Source: Lysobacterales bacterium (GTDB taxonomy: Bacteria > Pseudomonadota > Gammaproteobacteria > Xanthomonadales > SZUA-38). Taken from it: a DNA stretch of 64,000 nucleotides. This document shows positions 1 through 9,379 of the stretch, one piece after another; position 1 is the first letter of the stretch, and the number at the start of each line of letters is the position of its first letter. Below the pieces are notes generated by a model. That model searched no databases. It saw only the letters and a list, made by a program, of their open reading frames with translations, and was not told the DNA's origin. The stretch is from the NCBI GenBank assembly GCA_030065125.1, contig JASJDM010000010.1, positions 17,164 through 81,163 on the forward strand, written 5' to 3'. Both the position numbers and the translations under genes were made by a program.

Positions 1-10
1 TGATCCGGGA

Positions 11-164
11 TCGGACTTCGCTATTCGCAACGCTGGTTCCATTGGGGTTTCGTTGCCTTCGCTTTGGCACGGTGGACCTGCATGGTGTCACTGACGATGG
101 GTTCGCCAAAGGCTGGTGGTAGCGGATGGCAATGTGGCTTCGGGATTTCAGGTGGATCCTGAAT
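11..164. repeat. direct repeat copy A (154 bp)
   Basis: This aligns without gaps to positions 351-504; I count 16 differences in the first 150 bases, about 89% identity. A 40-bp block (GTTGCCTTCG through GGTGTCACTG) is identical. The two copies lie 340 bp apart with a REP-like palindrome between them. No convincing open reading frame runs through. The shared motif GATGGATCCTGAAT also occurs near 57085, so this belongs to a dispersed intergenic family. Confidence 0.85.
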
Positions 165-192
165 TCATACAACCGCGAAGCGCGTTAAAAAA

Positions 193-232
193 GTCATCCC
201 GGACCCGATCCGGGATCGAGTTCAGGATGACG
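193..232. repeat. REP-like palindromic element
   Basis: The element begins GTCATCCCGGACC and ends TTCAGGATGAC, with an inner ATCCGGGAT core, so it can fold into a nested hairpin. A nearly identical 41-bp copy lies at 57127-57167. Dispersed palindromes of this kind are common between genes in proteobacteria and are often read by mistake as short peptides. Confidence 0.75.
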
Positions 233-350
233 TTTTGTGGATTCGTTCATACACCGGGGCAACTGACCGCGTGACGGACGATGTTTTTATTACAGCGGAC
301 TCGCCAGATTCTGGTCAGTCGCGGCTTCGGGATTTCAGATGGATCCTGAA

Positions 351-504
351 TCGGACTTCGCTCTTCGCAACGCTGATTCCAGAAGGGTCTCGTTGCCTTC
401 GCTTTGGCACGGTGGACCTGCATGGTGTCACTGTCGATGGGTTCGCTAAAGGCTGGTGGCGACGGATGGCAATGCCGCTTCGGGTATTCAGATGGATCCT
501 GAAT
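351..504. repeat. direct repeat copy B (154 bp)
   Basis: This is the second copy of the element at 11-164, in the same orientation. After it comes TAGTTCAGGATGACGTTTTT, which matches the right flank of the REP-like palindrome after copy A (219-236). The arrangement suggests two tandem units of about 340 bp, the second shortened, ending just before the terminator of the yfcC-type gene. Confidence 0.85.
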
Positions 505-530
505 CTAGTTCAGGATGACGTTTTTAAGGT

Positions 531-550
531 GGGCGCTGCGCGCCCTTTTT
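531..550 (-). terminator. intrinsic terminator downstream of yfcC-type gene
   Basis: The stem GGGCGC (531-536) pairs with GCGCCC (540-545) across a TGC loop. It begins three bases beyond the permease stop codon. Read on the minus strand it is followed by ACCTTAAAAA; read on the plus strand it is followed by TTTTTATA. It may therefore act in both directions. Confidence 0.55.
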
Positions 551-1949
551 ATAGACCCAGAACCCCGCCGAAGTGAATCGAGATCACGATGAAAATCGCC
601 GAAAGCGCCAGGATTTTCAACATCAGCGGCAACATGAATCGAAACCACACGGTGTAAGGCACCCGTCCCAGGGCCAGGGCACCCATCACCAGGGCGCTGG
701 TGGGCACGACCATGTTCGTGAAACCGTCGCCAAACTGAAAGGCCAGCACCGCGGTCTGCTGAGGAACGCCGGTCAGGGTGGCCAGGGGGGACATGATGGG
801 CATGGTGACAAACGCCTGGCCGGTGCCCGATGGAATGAAAAAGTTGCACAGGGACTGCACGATCAGCATGCCGATGGCCGACACTTCCGCCGGCAATCCT
901 TCCAGCAGCCCGGCAATGGAATGCACGATGGTGTCGATGATCTGGCCGTCCTGGAGGACGATGGCAATGGCCCGTGCAAAACCCACGATCAGGGCTGGAG
1001 CCGCCATCTGGGCCGCGCCCTGAATAAAGGACTGGCTGGTCTCACTGGGAGACAAGCGCGCCAGAAAAGCAGCCACCAGCCCAATCCCCAGGAACAGCGC
1101 GTTCAGTTCCGAGATGTACCAGCCGTAGTTGGCGGTCCCGTAAACAAACAGGACCAGGCCGCCCATGAAAACCACCAGGATGGCCCATCGAACCGGGGTC
1201 ATGCTGATATCCGCCGGTGCCTCGAACCCCTGGCTGTAGTCAACGTCCGCCACCAGGCTCTGGGAGGGATCCCGCCGGACTTTCATCGCGTAGCGATAGA
1301 GATGATGAAAGCCCACCGCCAGAAACACCAGCATCATGACCAGTCGAAATGCCCAGCCTGATGTCAGCGGCACTCCGGCAAGGTTCTGGGCAATCAGCAC
1401 GCCGAAGGGATTGATGCCCGCGCATCCCCAGCCAATGCCATAGGGGATCCAGACCATCCCCATTGCGGTCAGCCCATCCATACGCATGGCCAGGCACATG
1501 GTGACGATGATCGGAATCAGCGGGACGTACTCCTCCCCCATACCGATGGTGAAGGAACCCAGGGAGAACATGACGAAACACCCCAGCACCAGGATCCAGG
1601 GACTGTGCCCCAGCCTGGCGACGGCACCGTGCAGAGCCGCATCCACGGCGCCGGTTTTGCGCAGCACCTCGATCACCCCACCCACCAGGAAGATCAGAAA
1701 AATGATGTCCTGGGCATCGGCAAGGCCCTTGGTGACGCCGATCAGAAAATGCCACAGCGGCAGTGTCACTTCTGCCTCGTCCGCAACCGCCTGGTAGGTG
1801 CCCGCCACCACCATCATGCGGTCTGGATTGTCAGGGAACGGCGTGCGGTCGAAGACGCCCTGGGGCACCAGGTAGGACAGCACCTGGGCAAACACCACGA
1901 AGGAGAAGATCAGCACCAGCGAGTCGATGTTGATGTGACGCTTCGTCAA
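549..1949 (-). CDS. yfcC: YfcC family (DcuC-like) membrane transporter
   Basis: A 466-residue polytopic membrane protein of the YfcC branch of the DcuC/C4-dicarboxylate carrier superfamily, expected to import a carboxylate or basic amino acid across the inner membrane. About 12 hydrophobic segments are visible. Family-like glycine-rich stretches include GSFTIGMGEEYVPLIPI and NFFIPSGTGQAFVTMPI, with FQFGDGFTNMVVPTSA in the second half. I chose a TTG start at 1949 because AGGAGG (1958-1963 on the other strand) lies eight bases upstream. Earlier in-frame starts would add a cysteine-rich, unlikely tail. It is transcribed divergently from prpE. The substrate cannot be read from the sequence. Confidence 0.88.
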   Translation of the reverse strand: MTKRHINIDSLVLIFSFVVFAQVLSYLVPQGVFDRTPFPDNPDRMMVVAGTYQAVADEAEVTLPLWHFLIGVTKGLADAQDIIFLIFLVGGVIEVLRKTGAVDAALHGAVARLGHSPWILVLGCFVMFSLGSFTIGMGEEYVPLIPIIVTMCLAMRMDGLTAMGMVWIPYGIGWGCAGINPFGVLIAQNLAGVPLTSGWAFRLVMMLVFLAVGFHHLYRYAMKVRRDPSQSLVADVDYSQGFEAPADISMTPVRWAILVVFMGGLVLFVYGTANYGWYISELNALFLGIGLVAAFLARLSPSETSQSFIQGAAQMAAPALIVGFARAIAIVLQDGQIIDTIVHSIAGLLEGLPAEVSAIGMLIVQSLCNFFIPSGTGQAFVTMPIMSPLATLTGVPQQTAVLAFQFGDGFTNMVVPTSALVMGALALGRVPYTVWFRFMLPLMLKILALSAIFIVISIHFGGVLGL

Positions 1950-2192
1950 TGCCCTGCCCTCCTGTATGACGCGGGGAGCATAGCAGCAATGGCGGCCGCA
2001 ACACAGCCGGGGGTTTCGGGCCATCGGCCCGTCCGCGGATTGGACTATTGTCGAAGGGACAGCGCCCCCGGTGACCCTTCATAATATATTGTGTTATCGG
2101 GCTTTTTTCCCAAGTACAACTCCGGATCAACATAGGCAGATGACCGGCGTATGCTGCGCTCAGTGCAGAAATCAACAGCATGGATTGACGTT

Positions 2193-4100
2193 ATGTTTCA
2201 GCAGATTTATCAGAACTGGAAAGAGGATCCTTCAGCCTTCTGGGGTGAACAGGCCCATCGGGTGGACTGGGTCGAAGCGCCGAAAACCATCTTCGATGAC
2301 AGCACGGGGCTGGATCGGTGGTATCCGGATGGGGTGCTGAACACCTGCTTCAACTGCGTGGACCGGCACGTGAACGCCGGACGCGCGGACCAGGCCGCAT
2401 TCATCTACGATTCTCCCGTGACCACCCAAAAGGTTCGCATCAGCTACGGCGAACTGCTGGACCGGGTGCAGCTGGTGGCTGGCATGATGGCGGATCATGG
2501 CGTTGGCCATGGTGACCGGGTCATCATCTACATGCCCATGATTCCGGAAACCGCCATTGCCGCGCTGGCATGCGCGCGGCTCGGCGCGGTCCACTCCATC
2601 GTTTTTGGCGGGTTCGCCCCGGCCGAACTGGCCACGCGGATCGACGACGCCCAACCCAAGCTGATCCTGTCGGCGTCCTGCGGGATTGAACCGTCCCGGG
2701 TGGTGGCCTACAAGCCGCTGCTGGACGGCGCCATTGAGCTGGCCCAGCACAAACCCGACGCCTGCATCATCTTCCAGCGCGACGTGGAGCAGGCTTCGAT
2801 GATCGAGGGACGCGACCACGACTGGATGGCCCTGGAAGCTGATGCCCGCGACCGGAACCTGCGCCCCGACTGTGTTCCGGTCAAGGCTACCGACCCGCTG
2901 TACATCCTCTACACCTCAGGCACCACGGGAATTCCCAAGGGTGTGGTCAGGGACAACGGTGGGCACATGGTGGCCCTGACCTGGGCCATCGAAAACGTGT
3001 ACGACATCCATCCCGGTGAAGTTTTCTGGTCCGCATCGGACATGGGCTGGGTGGTTGGCCACTCCTTTATCCTTTACGGCCCCCTGGCCATTGGCGCCAC
3101 CAGCATCATCTACGAAGGCAAACCGGTGGGCACCCCTGACGCGGGAGCATTCTGGCGGGTCATCTCCGAGCACCGGGTCAAAGCCCTGTTTACCGCTCCC
3201 ACCGCATTTCGGGCCATCAAGAAAGAAGACCCCGAAGGCGAACTCGTAAAACAGTACGACCTCACCCATTTCAAGGCCCTGTTCCTGGCCGGCGAGCGCG
3301 TTGACCCCGACACCATTGACTGGGCCGAGGGCAACCTGAAGGTTCCAGTTATCGACAACTGGTGGCAAACCGAAACCGGCTGGCCCATCTGCAGCAACCC
3401 CCTGGGCGTAGAGCTGCTGCCGGTGAAAAAAGGTTCACCCACCCTGCCCATGCCGGGATATGACGTGCGCATCCTGGGTGAAGCCCAGGATGAAAAGGCC
3501 GCCGGAGAGTTCGGCACCATCGTGGTCAAGCTGCCTCTGCCCCCGGGCTGCCTGCCAACCCTGTGGCACAACGACGAAGGTTTTCGCAACTCCTACCTGA
3601 CCGAATTCCCCGGCTACTACAACACCGGTGATGCGGGCTACCTGGACGAAGACGGCTACCTGTTCGTCATGTCACGCACGGACGACATCATCAATGTCGC
3701 TGGACACCGGCTGTCCACCGGCGGCATGGAGGAAATCCTGTCCGGCCACCATGACGTGGCGGAATGTGCAGTCCTGGGCGTGCGTGATGCGCTCAAGGGA
3801 GAGCTGCCGCTGGGCCTGGTGGTGCTCAACGACGGAGTGGACAGGCCGACCGAAGAGGTCCTGCAGGAATGTATCCAGCTGGTTCGCGCCGAGATGGGAC
3901 CAGTTGCGGCATTCAAGCTGGTGGCCGCGGTCAAACGCCTGCCGAAAACCCGGTCCGGCAAGATCCTCCGCGGGACCATACGCAGCATTGCCAACGGAGA
4001 CAGCTGGAAGATGCCGGCAACCATCGATGACCCGACCGTGCTGGATGAAATGGAATCCGCGCTGCAGGATATGGGTTACGCTCAGAACCACGCAGCCTGA
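2193..4100 (+). CDS. prpE: propionyl-CoA synthetase (propionate-CoA ligase)
   Basis: A 635-residue acyl-adenylate-forming enzyme that activates propionate (possibly acetate) to the CoA thioester with ATP, in the cytoplasm. The N-terminus FQQIYQNWKEDPSAFW matches the ACAS N-terminal region of PrpE. The P-loop YTSGTTGIPKGVVRDNGGH carries the RDNGGH extension typical of PrpE rather than Acs. The core motif NNWWQTETGWPI-like block, YNTGDAGYLDEDGY and the C-terminal lysine motif PKTRSGKILRG are present. The start at 2193 matches the family N-terminus; no strong ribosome site is visible. No prpBCD methylcitrate genes are adjacent. The divergent YfcC permease could supply a carboxylate, which is inference. 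Confidence 0.93.
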   Translation: MFQQIYQNWKEDPSAFWGEQAHRVDWVEAPKTIFDDSTGLDRWYPDGVLNTCFNCVDRHVNAGRADQAAFIYDSPVTTQKVRISYGELLDRVQLVAGMMADHGVGHGDRVIIYMPMIPETAIAALACARLGAVHSIVFGGFAPAELATRIDDAQPKLILSASCGIEPSRVVAYKPLLDGAIELAQHKPDACIIFQRDVEQASMIEGRDHDWMALEADARDRNLRPDCVPVKATDPLYILYTSGTTGIPKGVVRDNGGHMVALTWAIENVYDIHPGEVFWSASDMGWVVGHSFILYGPLAIGATSIIYEGKPVGTPDAGAFWRVISEHRVKALFTAPTAFRAIKKEDPEGELVKQYDLTHFKALFLAGERVDPDTIDWAEGNLKVPVIDNWWQTETGWPICSNPLGVELLPVKKGSPTLPMPGYDVRILGEAQDEKAAGEFGTIVVKLPLPPGCLPTLWHNDEGFRNSYLTEFPGYYNTGDAGYLDEDGYLFVMSRTDDIINVAGHRLSTGGMEEILSGHHDVAECAVLGVRDALKGELPLGLVVLNDGVDRPTEEVLQECIQLVRAEMGPVAAFKLVAAVKRLPKTRSGKILRGTIRSIANGDSWKMPATIDDPTVLDEMESALQDMGYAQNHAA

Positions 4101-4113
4101 CGCCGGAATCAGA

Positions 4114-4142
4114 CGCGCCCCGGAAATCCGGGGCGCGGTTTT
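4114..4142 (+). terminator. intrinsic terminator of prpE
   Basis: The stem CGCGCCCCGG (4114-4123) pairs perfectly with CCGGGGCGCG (4128-4137) across an AAAT loop, followed by GTTTT. It lies 13 bases after the prpE stop and ahead of the convergent GFA-fold gene. Confidence 0.85.
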
Positions 4143-4176
4143 CGAGAGCGATTTGATGTAACGGCCGCGTCCAGAT

Positions 4177-4599
4177 TCAGGGGTGTTGCTCGACGCCTTC
4201 CGGGAAAGTGGCCCAGGACGGAGCGCGCGAAGTAAAAACCACCGCGTCCGGCTGGAACGCACCGGGCTCGTCCAGGCTGCCTGCAGCAACACCCACCACA
4301 TCGTCGCCGGGCATGTAATGCTTCTGGTCGACTTCGGGATAGATCAGTAAACTGCTGCCGCATTGCGGACAGAATGCCCGGTGTATAGTCGCGCCGCTGT
4401 CAGCGGTGACAGCGTAGTGCCGGACCGATCCCGAAGTGAGGTGGAATGCGCTGCGCATGCCGCCGACGATGAACATCTTGTCGGTACCGGTAAAGTACTG
4501 ACAATCCCGACAGCAGCACATGTGCTTGAACAGCGGCGGAGCCTCCAGCTGGTAGCGGACGGCGCCGCATCGACACCCCCCGGTGATGACCTCGGTCAC
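4177..4599 (-). CDS. GFA/CENP-V family zinc-binding protein
   Basis: A 140-residue protein with the glutathione-dependent formaldehyde-activating (GFA) fold. The zinc ligands are arranged as the family expects: GGCRCGAVRY near residue 9, CCCRDCQYFTG near 28, and FCPQCGSSL near 80. Most family members have no proven activity; the original member helps glutathione react with formaldehyde. It is 15 bp downstream of asnA on the same strand, so the two may be cotranscribed. No formaldehyde dehydrogenase is nearby, so the biochemical role is open. Confidence 0.88.
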   Translation of the reverse strand: MTEVITGGCRCGAVRYQLEAPPLFKHMCCCRDCQYFTGTDKMFIVGGMRSAFHLTSGSVRHYAVTADSGATIHRAFCPQCGSSLLIYPEVDQKHYMPGDDVVGVAAGSLDEPGAFQPDAVVFTSRAPSWATFPEGVEQHP

Positions 4600-4614
4600 G
4601 ACCCTGGACGCAGG

Positions 4615-5742
4615 CTACTGCAGAACGTGGATGTTGCGTTCAGCGCAGATGCGACGCAATTCCTGGGGCCAGACGGTGACGCCAACCTCTCCCAGGTGCG
4701 CCTTGCGCAACAGCAGCATGAATACCCGGGATTGACCGATGCCGCCGCCGATGCTGAGCGGAATCTGGTCGTTCAGGATGGCCTGGTGATAGGGCTGTTC
4801 CACCAGGTCCATCTGGCCGCTCATTTCCAGCTGCTTCAACAGGGTTTCCGCAGTCACCCGCACGCCCATGGAGCTGAGCTCATGGCGCCGCTGGGTTACG
4901 TGGTTCCACACCAGGATGTCGCCGTTGAGTCCGTGCATGGGACGCCCATCGATGGATTGGGTCTCGGTCACCCAGTCGTCGTAATCCGCCGCCCGCAGCT
5001 CGTGGGGATATCCATCAGCCAGCGGCCACCCGATGCCGTAGATAAAAACGGCGGGATGGTCCTGCAGCAGGCGCATCTCACGCTCCTTGCGAGGCAGGTC
5101 CGGATACATGGCCAGGATGTCCTCGGCGTGAACGAAGGTGAGTTCGTCGGGAAGATCCGGGTAACGGGGGTCCTGCAGCTGGGGATACATGTCCTGGGCA
5201 TACTTCTCAGCGCCGCGAAACACTTTCCAGATGCGCCCCACGATATCGGTGAGGAATTCCAGGGTGCGCTGATCCGGCGTAATGGTTCGCTCCCAGTCCC
5301 ACTGGTCCACGTAAGCGCTGTGGTCGTGATCCAGGAAGTAGTCCTTCCGAATCGCCTTCATGTCCGTGCAGATCCCTTCACCCGGGCCGCAGTCGAAGGT
5401 CTTCAGCGCCATGCGCTTCCACTTGGTAGCAGCCTGCACCACCTGGGCATGAATGGGCTCATCCAGTCCCAGCCCGCAGGGGAATTCCACCGGGGTTCTG
5501 GACCCATCGCGATCCAGCATGTCGTTGACGCCGCTGTCGCGGTCGACGATCAGCGGCACCTGGACCATCATCAGGTTCAGCTCTTTGCAGAGGTTTTCTT
5601 CGATGTAGTTCTTGACCCCAAACAACGCCTTCATGGTTTCTTTGGGCGTCAGGATCGACTGGTAGTCGTCAGGCAGGATCCGGGCGACTTCCTCATAAGT
5701 GCTGATACCCGGGCCGGCAAGATCGGCTTGTTTGTTGGACAT
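4615..5742 (-). CDS. asnA: asparagine synthetase A (aspartate-ammonia ligase)
   Basis: A 375-residue ammonia-dependent asparagine synthetase with the class II aminoacyl-tRNA synthetase-like fold. Blocks shared with Escherichia coli AsnA are KWKR, AGEG-like GPGEGICTDMKAIR, YVDQWDWER, YDDW, GLNGDILVWN, ELSSMG and IGGGIGQSR. The protein is about 45 residues longer than the E. coli enzyme, mainly at the N-terminus and in loops. I chose the ATG at 5742 because GAGGGG (5749-5754 complement) lies six bases upstream. The GFA-fold gene follows directly. Product assignment is firm. Confidence 0.95.
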   Translation of the reverse strand: MSNKQADLAGPGISTYEEVARILPDDYQSILTPKETMKALFGVKNYIEENLCKELNLMMVQVPLIVDRDSGVNDMLDRDGSRTPVEFPCGLGLDEPIHAQVVQAATKWKRMALKTFDCGPGEGICTDMKAIRKDYFLDHDHSAYVDQWDWERTITPDQRTLEFLTDIVGRIWKVFRGAEKYAQDMYPQLQDPRYPDLPDELTFVHAEDILAMYPDLPRKEREMRLLQDHPAVFIYGIGWPLADGYPHELRAADYDDWVTETQSIDGRPMHGLNGDILVWNHVTQRRHELSSMGVRVTAETLLKQLEMSGQMDLVEQPYHQAILNDQIPLSIGGGIGQSRVFMLLLRKAHLGEVGVTVWPQELRRICAERNIHVLQ

Positions 5743-5852
5743 GATGAACCCCTCATAGAACCATCTGTTTGGATGGCTCAAGGGTACGCCCCACGGACGA
5801 AAAGGTTCATTCGGACTTGTACATAACGGGTCCGACAGTTTCCATCACGTTC

Positions 5853-6230
5853 CTAGGCCGGCACCCGGGTACCCTGGTGGTAGAACAGCTGCCACTCCCC
5901 GCCCCGACAGCGCCACAACGAAACCCGGGCGGCCCTGCTCTGCTCAGTGCCTGCATTCACCACCGTTTGAAAGGTGGCCATGGCGATGTCAGGAGCCAGT
6001 GACCTGACGTTGAATTCTTCGATGTAGACTGTCCGGCCGGGCGCCTCCCGGGCCAGCTCCCGCAGGATCTCCTGCCGGTCGAAGCGACGACCGGATTGCC
6101 CGATCTCCACAAAATCCTCTGCCAGCAGGCTGCCGACCCGGGCTGGGTCAGTGCGGACCTGGTGGTCCAGCAGGCCCGACTCCAGGGTCAGCAGCAGATG
6201 GTCAAGCTCCCGATCGGGCAGCGGGTTCAC
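5853..6230 (-). CDS. DUF4440/SnoaL-like (NTF2 fold) protein
   Basis: A 125-residue protein with the NTF2-like pattern of DUF4440: a helix with DHLLLTLESGLL, then LLAEDFVEIGQSGRRFDRQEIL and a C-terminal sheet ending WRCRGGEWQLFYHQGTRV. Proteins of this fold are small cytoplasmic binding proteins or enzymes of unknown substrate. The GTG start at 6230 overlaps the stop of the RND permease in a GTGA junction, which implies translational coupling and membership of the efflux operon. No signal peptide is visible. Its function in an efflux operon is unknown. Confidence 0.75.
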   Translation of the reverse strand: MNPLPDRELDHLLLTLESGLLDHQVRTDPARVGSLLAEDFVEIGQSGRRFDRQEILRELAREAPGRTVYIEEFNVRSLAPDIAMATFQTVVNAGTEQSRAARVSLWRCRGGEWQLFYHQGTRVPA

Positions 6231-9200
6231 CCGTGGCCCCGCGCCTTCAACGCCCTGCGTCCGCGCAAGGTCGGGAACAGACCGGCCCGCACCGCGGGAT
6301 CCCGCAGCCGGATGAACGCCCGAAACAGCACCGGCATCAGGAACAGGGTCATGATGGTGGCAACGAACAGGCCAAACACCATGCTGGTGGCCACCGGCCC
6401 CCAGATTGCGGATTTGCCGCCCAGTCCTGTAGCCAGTGAAAACAGCCCGGCGATGGTGGTCATGGAGGTCATCAGGATGGGTATCACCCGGCGGCGCGCT
6501 GCGTACATGATGGCGTGCAGGGTCCGCATTCCCGAGCGGATTCGGGAGTTGGTTGCGTCGATCAGCACGATGGCGGCGTTCACCGCGATACCGGTCAATG
6601 CCACGACGCCATAAAGGGTGTACAGGCTCAGCGCGTAGCCGGTCACGAAAAGCCCCAGCACCACACCGGTAAACGCCATGGGCACCGTCGCCAGAATCAG
6701 CATGGGCTGAAAATAGCTGCGGAACTGGGTGGCCAGGATCAGGTAGATCAGGCCCAGGCCAAACAGGAACAGCAGCAGCATGGAATCGAGGCTTTCCTGC
6801 AGGTCGTCGAAGGCCCCGGCGAAGTCCAGGTCCACACCGGGGTACTGGTCCTGGACCTGGGCCCACTGCTCACGCAGCATGGCCGTCGCCGTCAGGGTGT
6901 CGGGCGAGTCGGGACCCAGATCTGCCTCCACCGTGATGGAGCGCCGGAAGTTGTAGTGCCGGATGGTGCCGCTGCCGCGGCTGATTTCCGACGTGGTCAG
7001 TGCCCGAAAGGTGGTGGTGCCGCCGCCGGGCAGCAGCACGGGGTCGTCAAGGATAACCGCGACATCGCTGACCGATCGGTGCATGCCCCGGACCCGCAGC
7101 TCGATCTTTTCGCCCCGGTCCCGGGTAAACGCAATAATTTCACCGTCCAGGTGCAGCCGCAGCAGTCGCGCAACCTCGCCGGGACTCAGACCCGCCTCTC
7201 GAATGGCGCGATAGTCCAGCTGCAGGGTCAGCTCCTGGCGTCCGGGGACGTCATTGTCTACGATGTTTTCCGATCCGGGGATGCCGCGAACGATATCCAT
7301 CACCGCGTCAGCGCCGGCCCGCAGCACATTGTAATCGTCGCCACGGACGTTGAGGCTGATGTCCTTGGCCACCGGTGGCCCACCGGTCACCAGGAAGAAA
7401 GTGATTTCCCCGTTTCCGCCGCTGGCCACGGCGGCGTCGCGCACGGCGGCCATGATTTCCTGGGTGTTGCGGCCGCCACGCGCCTGGGGATTGAGTGACA
7501 CCATGACCTGGCCGTAATTGTCACCATACAGCGCCTCGGTATCCGTAAATTTGATACCCGCCATGCCGCTGAGCGCCCGCAGTTCCTCGTCCAGCAGTAA
7601 CGGCCTGACGCTGGCCTGGATCCGGTCCACCTGGGCCAGGGTTTCCTCCAGCGTCGCCTCGGGCGGCATATCCAGGTTGACGTAAAACAGCCGCAAAGGG
7701 TCCAGGGTGAAGAAATTGGCCTTGACCGCGCCCGTTGCCAGCGCGCCGGCGGCAAGGAAAAACGCCAGGATGCCGGCGGTGAAGAAGCGCAGGGGCCGCC
7801 GGAACACGTATGCCAGGGCCCGGGTGTACTTCATGCGAACCCAGTGGGTCCAGCGGCCCCGCCAGGTTGCCAGCTGATCGGTCACCGGCGCATGCCGGCG
7901 GGTGGAACTGATCACATGGGCCGGCAGAATCCAGAAGGCTTCAATCAGGCTGACCAGCAGTCCCGTGGTCACCACCAGCGGAACGATCATCATGAATTCG
8001 CCAATGATGCCCGGCAGCAGCATCAGCGGCGCAAACGCGGATATGGTGGTGAATACAGCTGATGTGACCGGCTTGCCCACCTCCCCCAGGGAAGCCAGCG
8101 CCGCCGTCACCGCTTCCTGCCCCCGCTGCAGGCGGTAGTACAGCGCTTCCACCACCACCACCGCGTCGTCCACCAGCATGCCCAGCACGATGACAATGCC
8201 CAGCAGCACCGGAACATTGACCGTGTTGCCGGTCATGTTGAGCACCCAGAATGTCCCGGCGATGGAAAACGCGATGCCCATGGTCACGAAACTGGCGATG
8301 GTGAGCCCAAGGAACAGCCAGCACACCAGTAGTACCAGACTGAGCCCCAGCAGCGCGTTGGTCTGCATAATGCCCACCGCCTGGCGCGTCGCCACGGTCT
8401 GGTCGTCAGCCAGGATCAGTTCAATGCCGCTGGCCGCCACGCGCTGGTTTTTCGCATCCACGTAGTCGCGGATCCGGTCCACCAGCTCCAGAGTATTGGT
8501 GAAGGCGACCTTGGTGACCGCCATGGAGATGGCCGGGCGCCCCTGGTAACTCACCATCTGAAACGCCTCTTTCTGGGCGCGCCGTATGCGGGCAACCTGG
8601 TCAAGGGCCACTTTTCGCTGGGGCATGGCCGGCGGCGACAGCAGGAACTGCGCAAGAACCTCCGGATCGACCGTCTTACCCTGGATGCGAAGATTCCAGG
8701 CGGAAGTTCCCACGTCCACCTTGCCGGCGGACACGTCGCGGTAGGCAGCGCGAATCTGGTCCGCGACGTTGCTGGCGGTGAGCCCCTGGGTGGCCAGGGC
8801 CAGGGGATCGATTTCGATGTGCAGCTCCGGCTCGTTGAAACCGAATGCGTTGACCCCGTCAACGCCTTTTAAGGCCTCCAGTTCCTCCTTGATCAGCTTG
8901 GCCTGGCGCCGGAGGCTTTCATCGAAGGCCTGCCCGGCCACCAGAACGGTCGCCGTGGGAAAGCCGTTGGACGTATTGATTTCGAGAATGAAAGGATCTT
9001 CGGCGTCCTCGGGCAGTTCATCGTTGGCCTTGGCCTGGATGTCCCGGCGCAGATCGGTCACGCGTTTGTCGAATTCCCGCTGACTCAGCTCACGAAAGCG
9101 CACCAGGATGTCCGACACGCCTTCCCGGGAACTGCTGCTGATGAAGCGAATGTCCTTGACCTGGCGAAGCGCGTCTTCCAGGGGGCCGGTCACCAGCTGC

Positions 9201-9379
9201 TCCACATCGGCAGCGGTGGCGCCGGGCAGCACCGTGTTGATGTTGACGAAGTTGAAGTTGATCTCCGGATCCTGCTCACGGGGCATCTGGACGTAGGACA
9301 GAAAGCCCATCACCAGCACCACCGAGAAAAAGATGTTGACCAGGGGATGGTTGGTCAACAGGGTGCGCATCAGGCTCAT
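6227..9379 (-). CDS. RND efflux permease (AcrB/HAE-type)
   Basis: A 1050-residue inner-membrane proton-driven transporter of the RND family, full family length. It has an N-terminal transmembrane helix followed by the periplasmic loop with VLPGATAADVEQLVTGPLED, and a bundle including GMLVDDAVVVVEALYYR, which holds the paired aspartates of the proton relay in helix 4. A second large periplasmic loop and the C-terminal bundle (FRSYFQPMLILATVPMAFTG) follow. The start overlaps the adaptor gene by ATGA. Tripartite pumps need a TolC-like outer-membrane channel, which is not encoded here. The substrate (drug, lipid or other hydrophobic compound) cannot be predicted. Confidence 0.93.
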   Translation of the reverse strand: MSLMRTLLTNHPLVNIFFSVVLVMGFLSYVQMPREQDPEINFNFVNINTVLPGATAADVEQLVTGPLEDALRQVKDIRFISSSSREGVSDILVRFRELSQREFDKRVTDLRRDIQAKANDELPEDAEDPFILEINTSNGFPTATVLVAGQAFDESLRRQAKLIKEELEALKGVDGVNAFGFNEPELHIEIDPLALATQGLTASNVADQIRAAYRDVSAGKVDVGTSAWNLRIQGKTVDPEVLAQFLLSPPAMPQRKVALDQVARIRRAQKEAFQMVSYQGRPAISMAVTKVAFTNTLELVDRIRDYVDAKNQRVAASGIELILADDQTVATRQAVGIMQTNALLGLSLVLLVCWLFLGLTIASFVTMGIAFSIAGTFWVLNMTGNTVNVPVLLGIVIVLGMLVDDAVVVVEALYYRLQRGQEAVTAALASLGEVGKPVTSAVFTTISAFAPLMLLPGIIGEFMMIVPLVVTTGLLVSLIEAFWILPAHVISSTRRHAPVTDQLATWRGRWTHWVRMKYTRALAYVFRRPLRFFTAGILAFFLAAGALATGAVKANFFTLDPLRLFYVNLDMPPEATLEETLAQVDRIQASVRPLLLDEELRALSGMAGIKFTDTEALYGDNYGQVMVSLNPQARGGRNTQEIMAAVRDAAVASGGNGEITFFLVTGGPPVAKDISLNVRGDDYNVLRAGADAVMDIVRGIPGSENIVDNDVPGRQELTLQLDYRAIREAGLSPGEVARLLRLHLDGEIIAFTRDRGEKIELRVRGMHRSVSDVAVILDDPVLLPGGGTTTFRALTTSEISRGSGTIRHYNFRRSITVEADLGPDSPDTLTATAMLREQWAQVQDQYPGVDLDFAGAFDDLQESLDSMLLLFLFGLGLIYLILATQFRSYFQPMLILATVPMAFTGVVLGLFVTGYALSLYTLYGVVALTGIAVNAAIVLIDATNSRIRSGMRTLHAIMYAARRRVIPILMTSMTTIAGLFSLATGLGGKSAIWGPVATSMVFGLFVATIMTLFLMPVLFRAFIRLRDPAVRAGLFPTLRGRRALKARGHG

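Noticed and set aside
235..576. Open frame of 113 residues near the left end
   Set aside because: It is the repeat region read through; copy A and copy B give different, non-conserved peptides.
2193..4100. Methylcitrate cycle cluster around prpE
   Set aside because: No prpB, prpC or prpD homologue lies near; prpE is alone.
4363..5826. Open frame of 487 residues on the plus strand across asnA
   Set aside because: Antisense to asnA and the GFA gene, both with clear family motifs; codon pattern and product show no recognisable domain.
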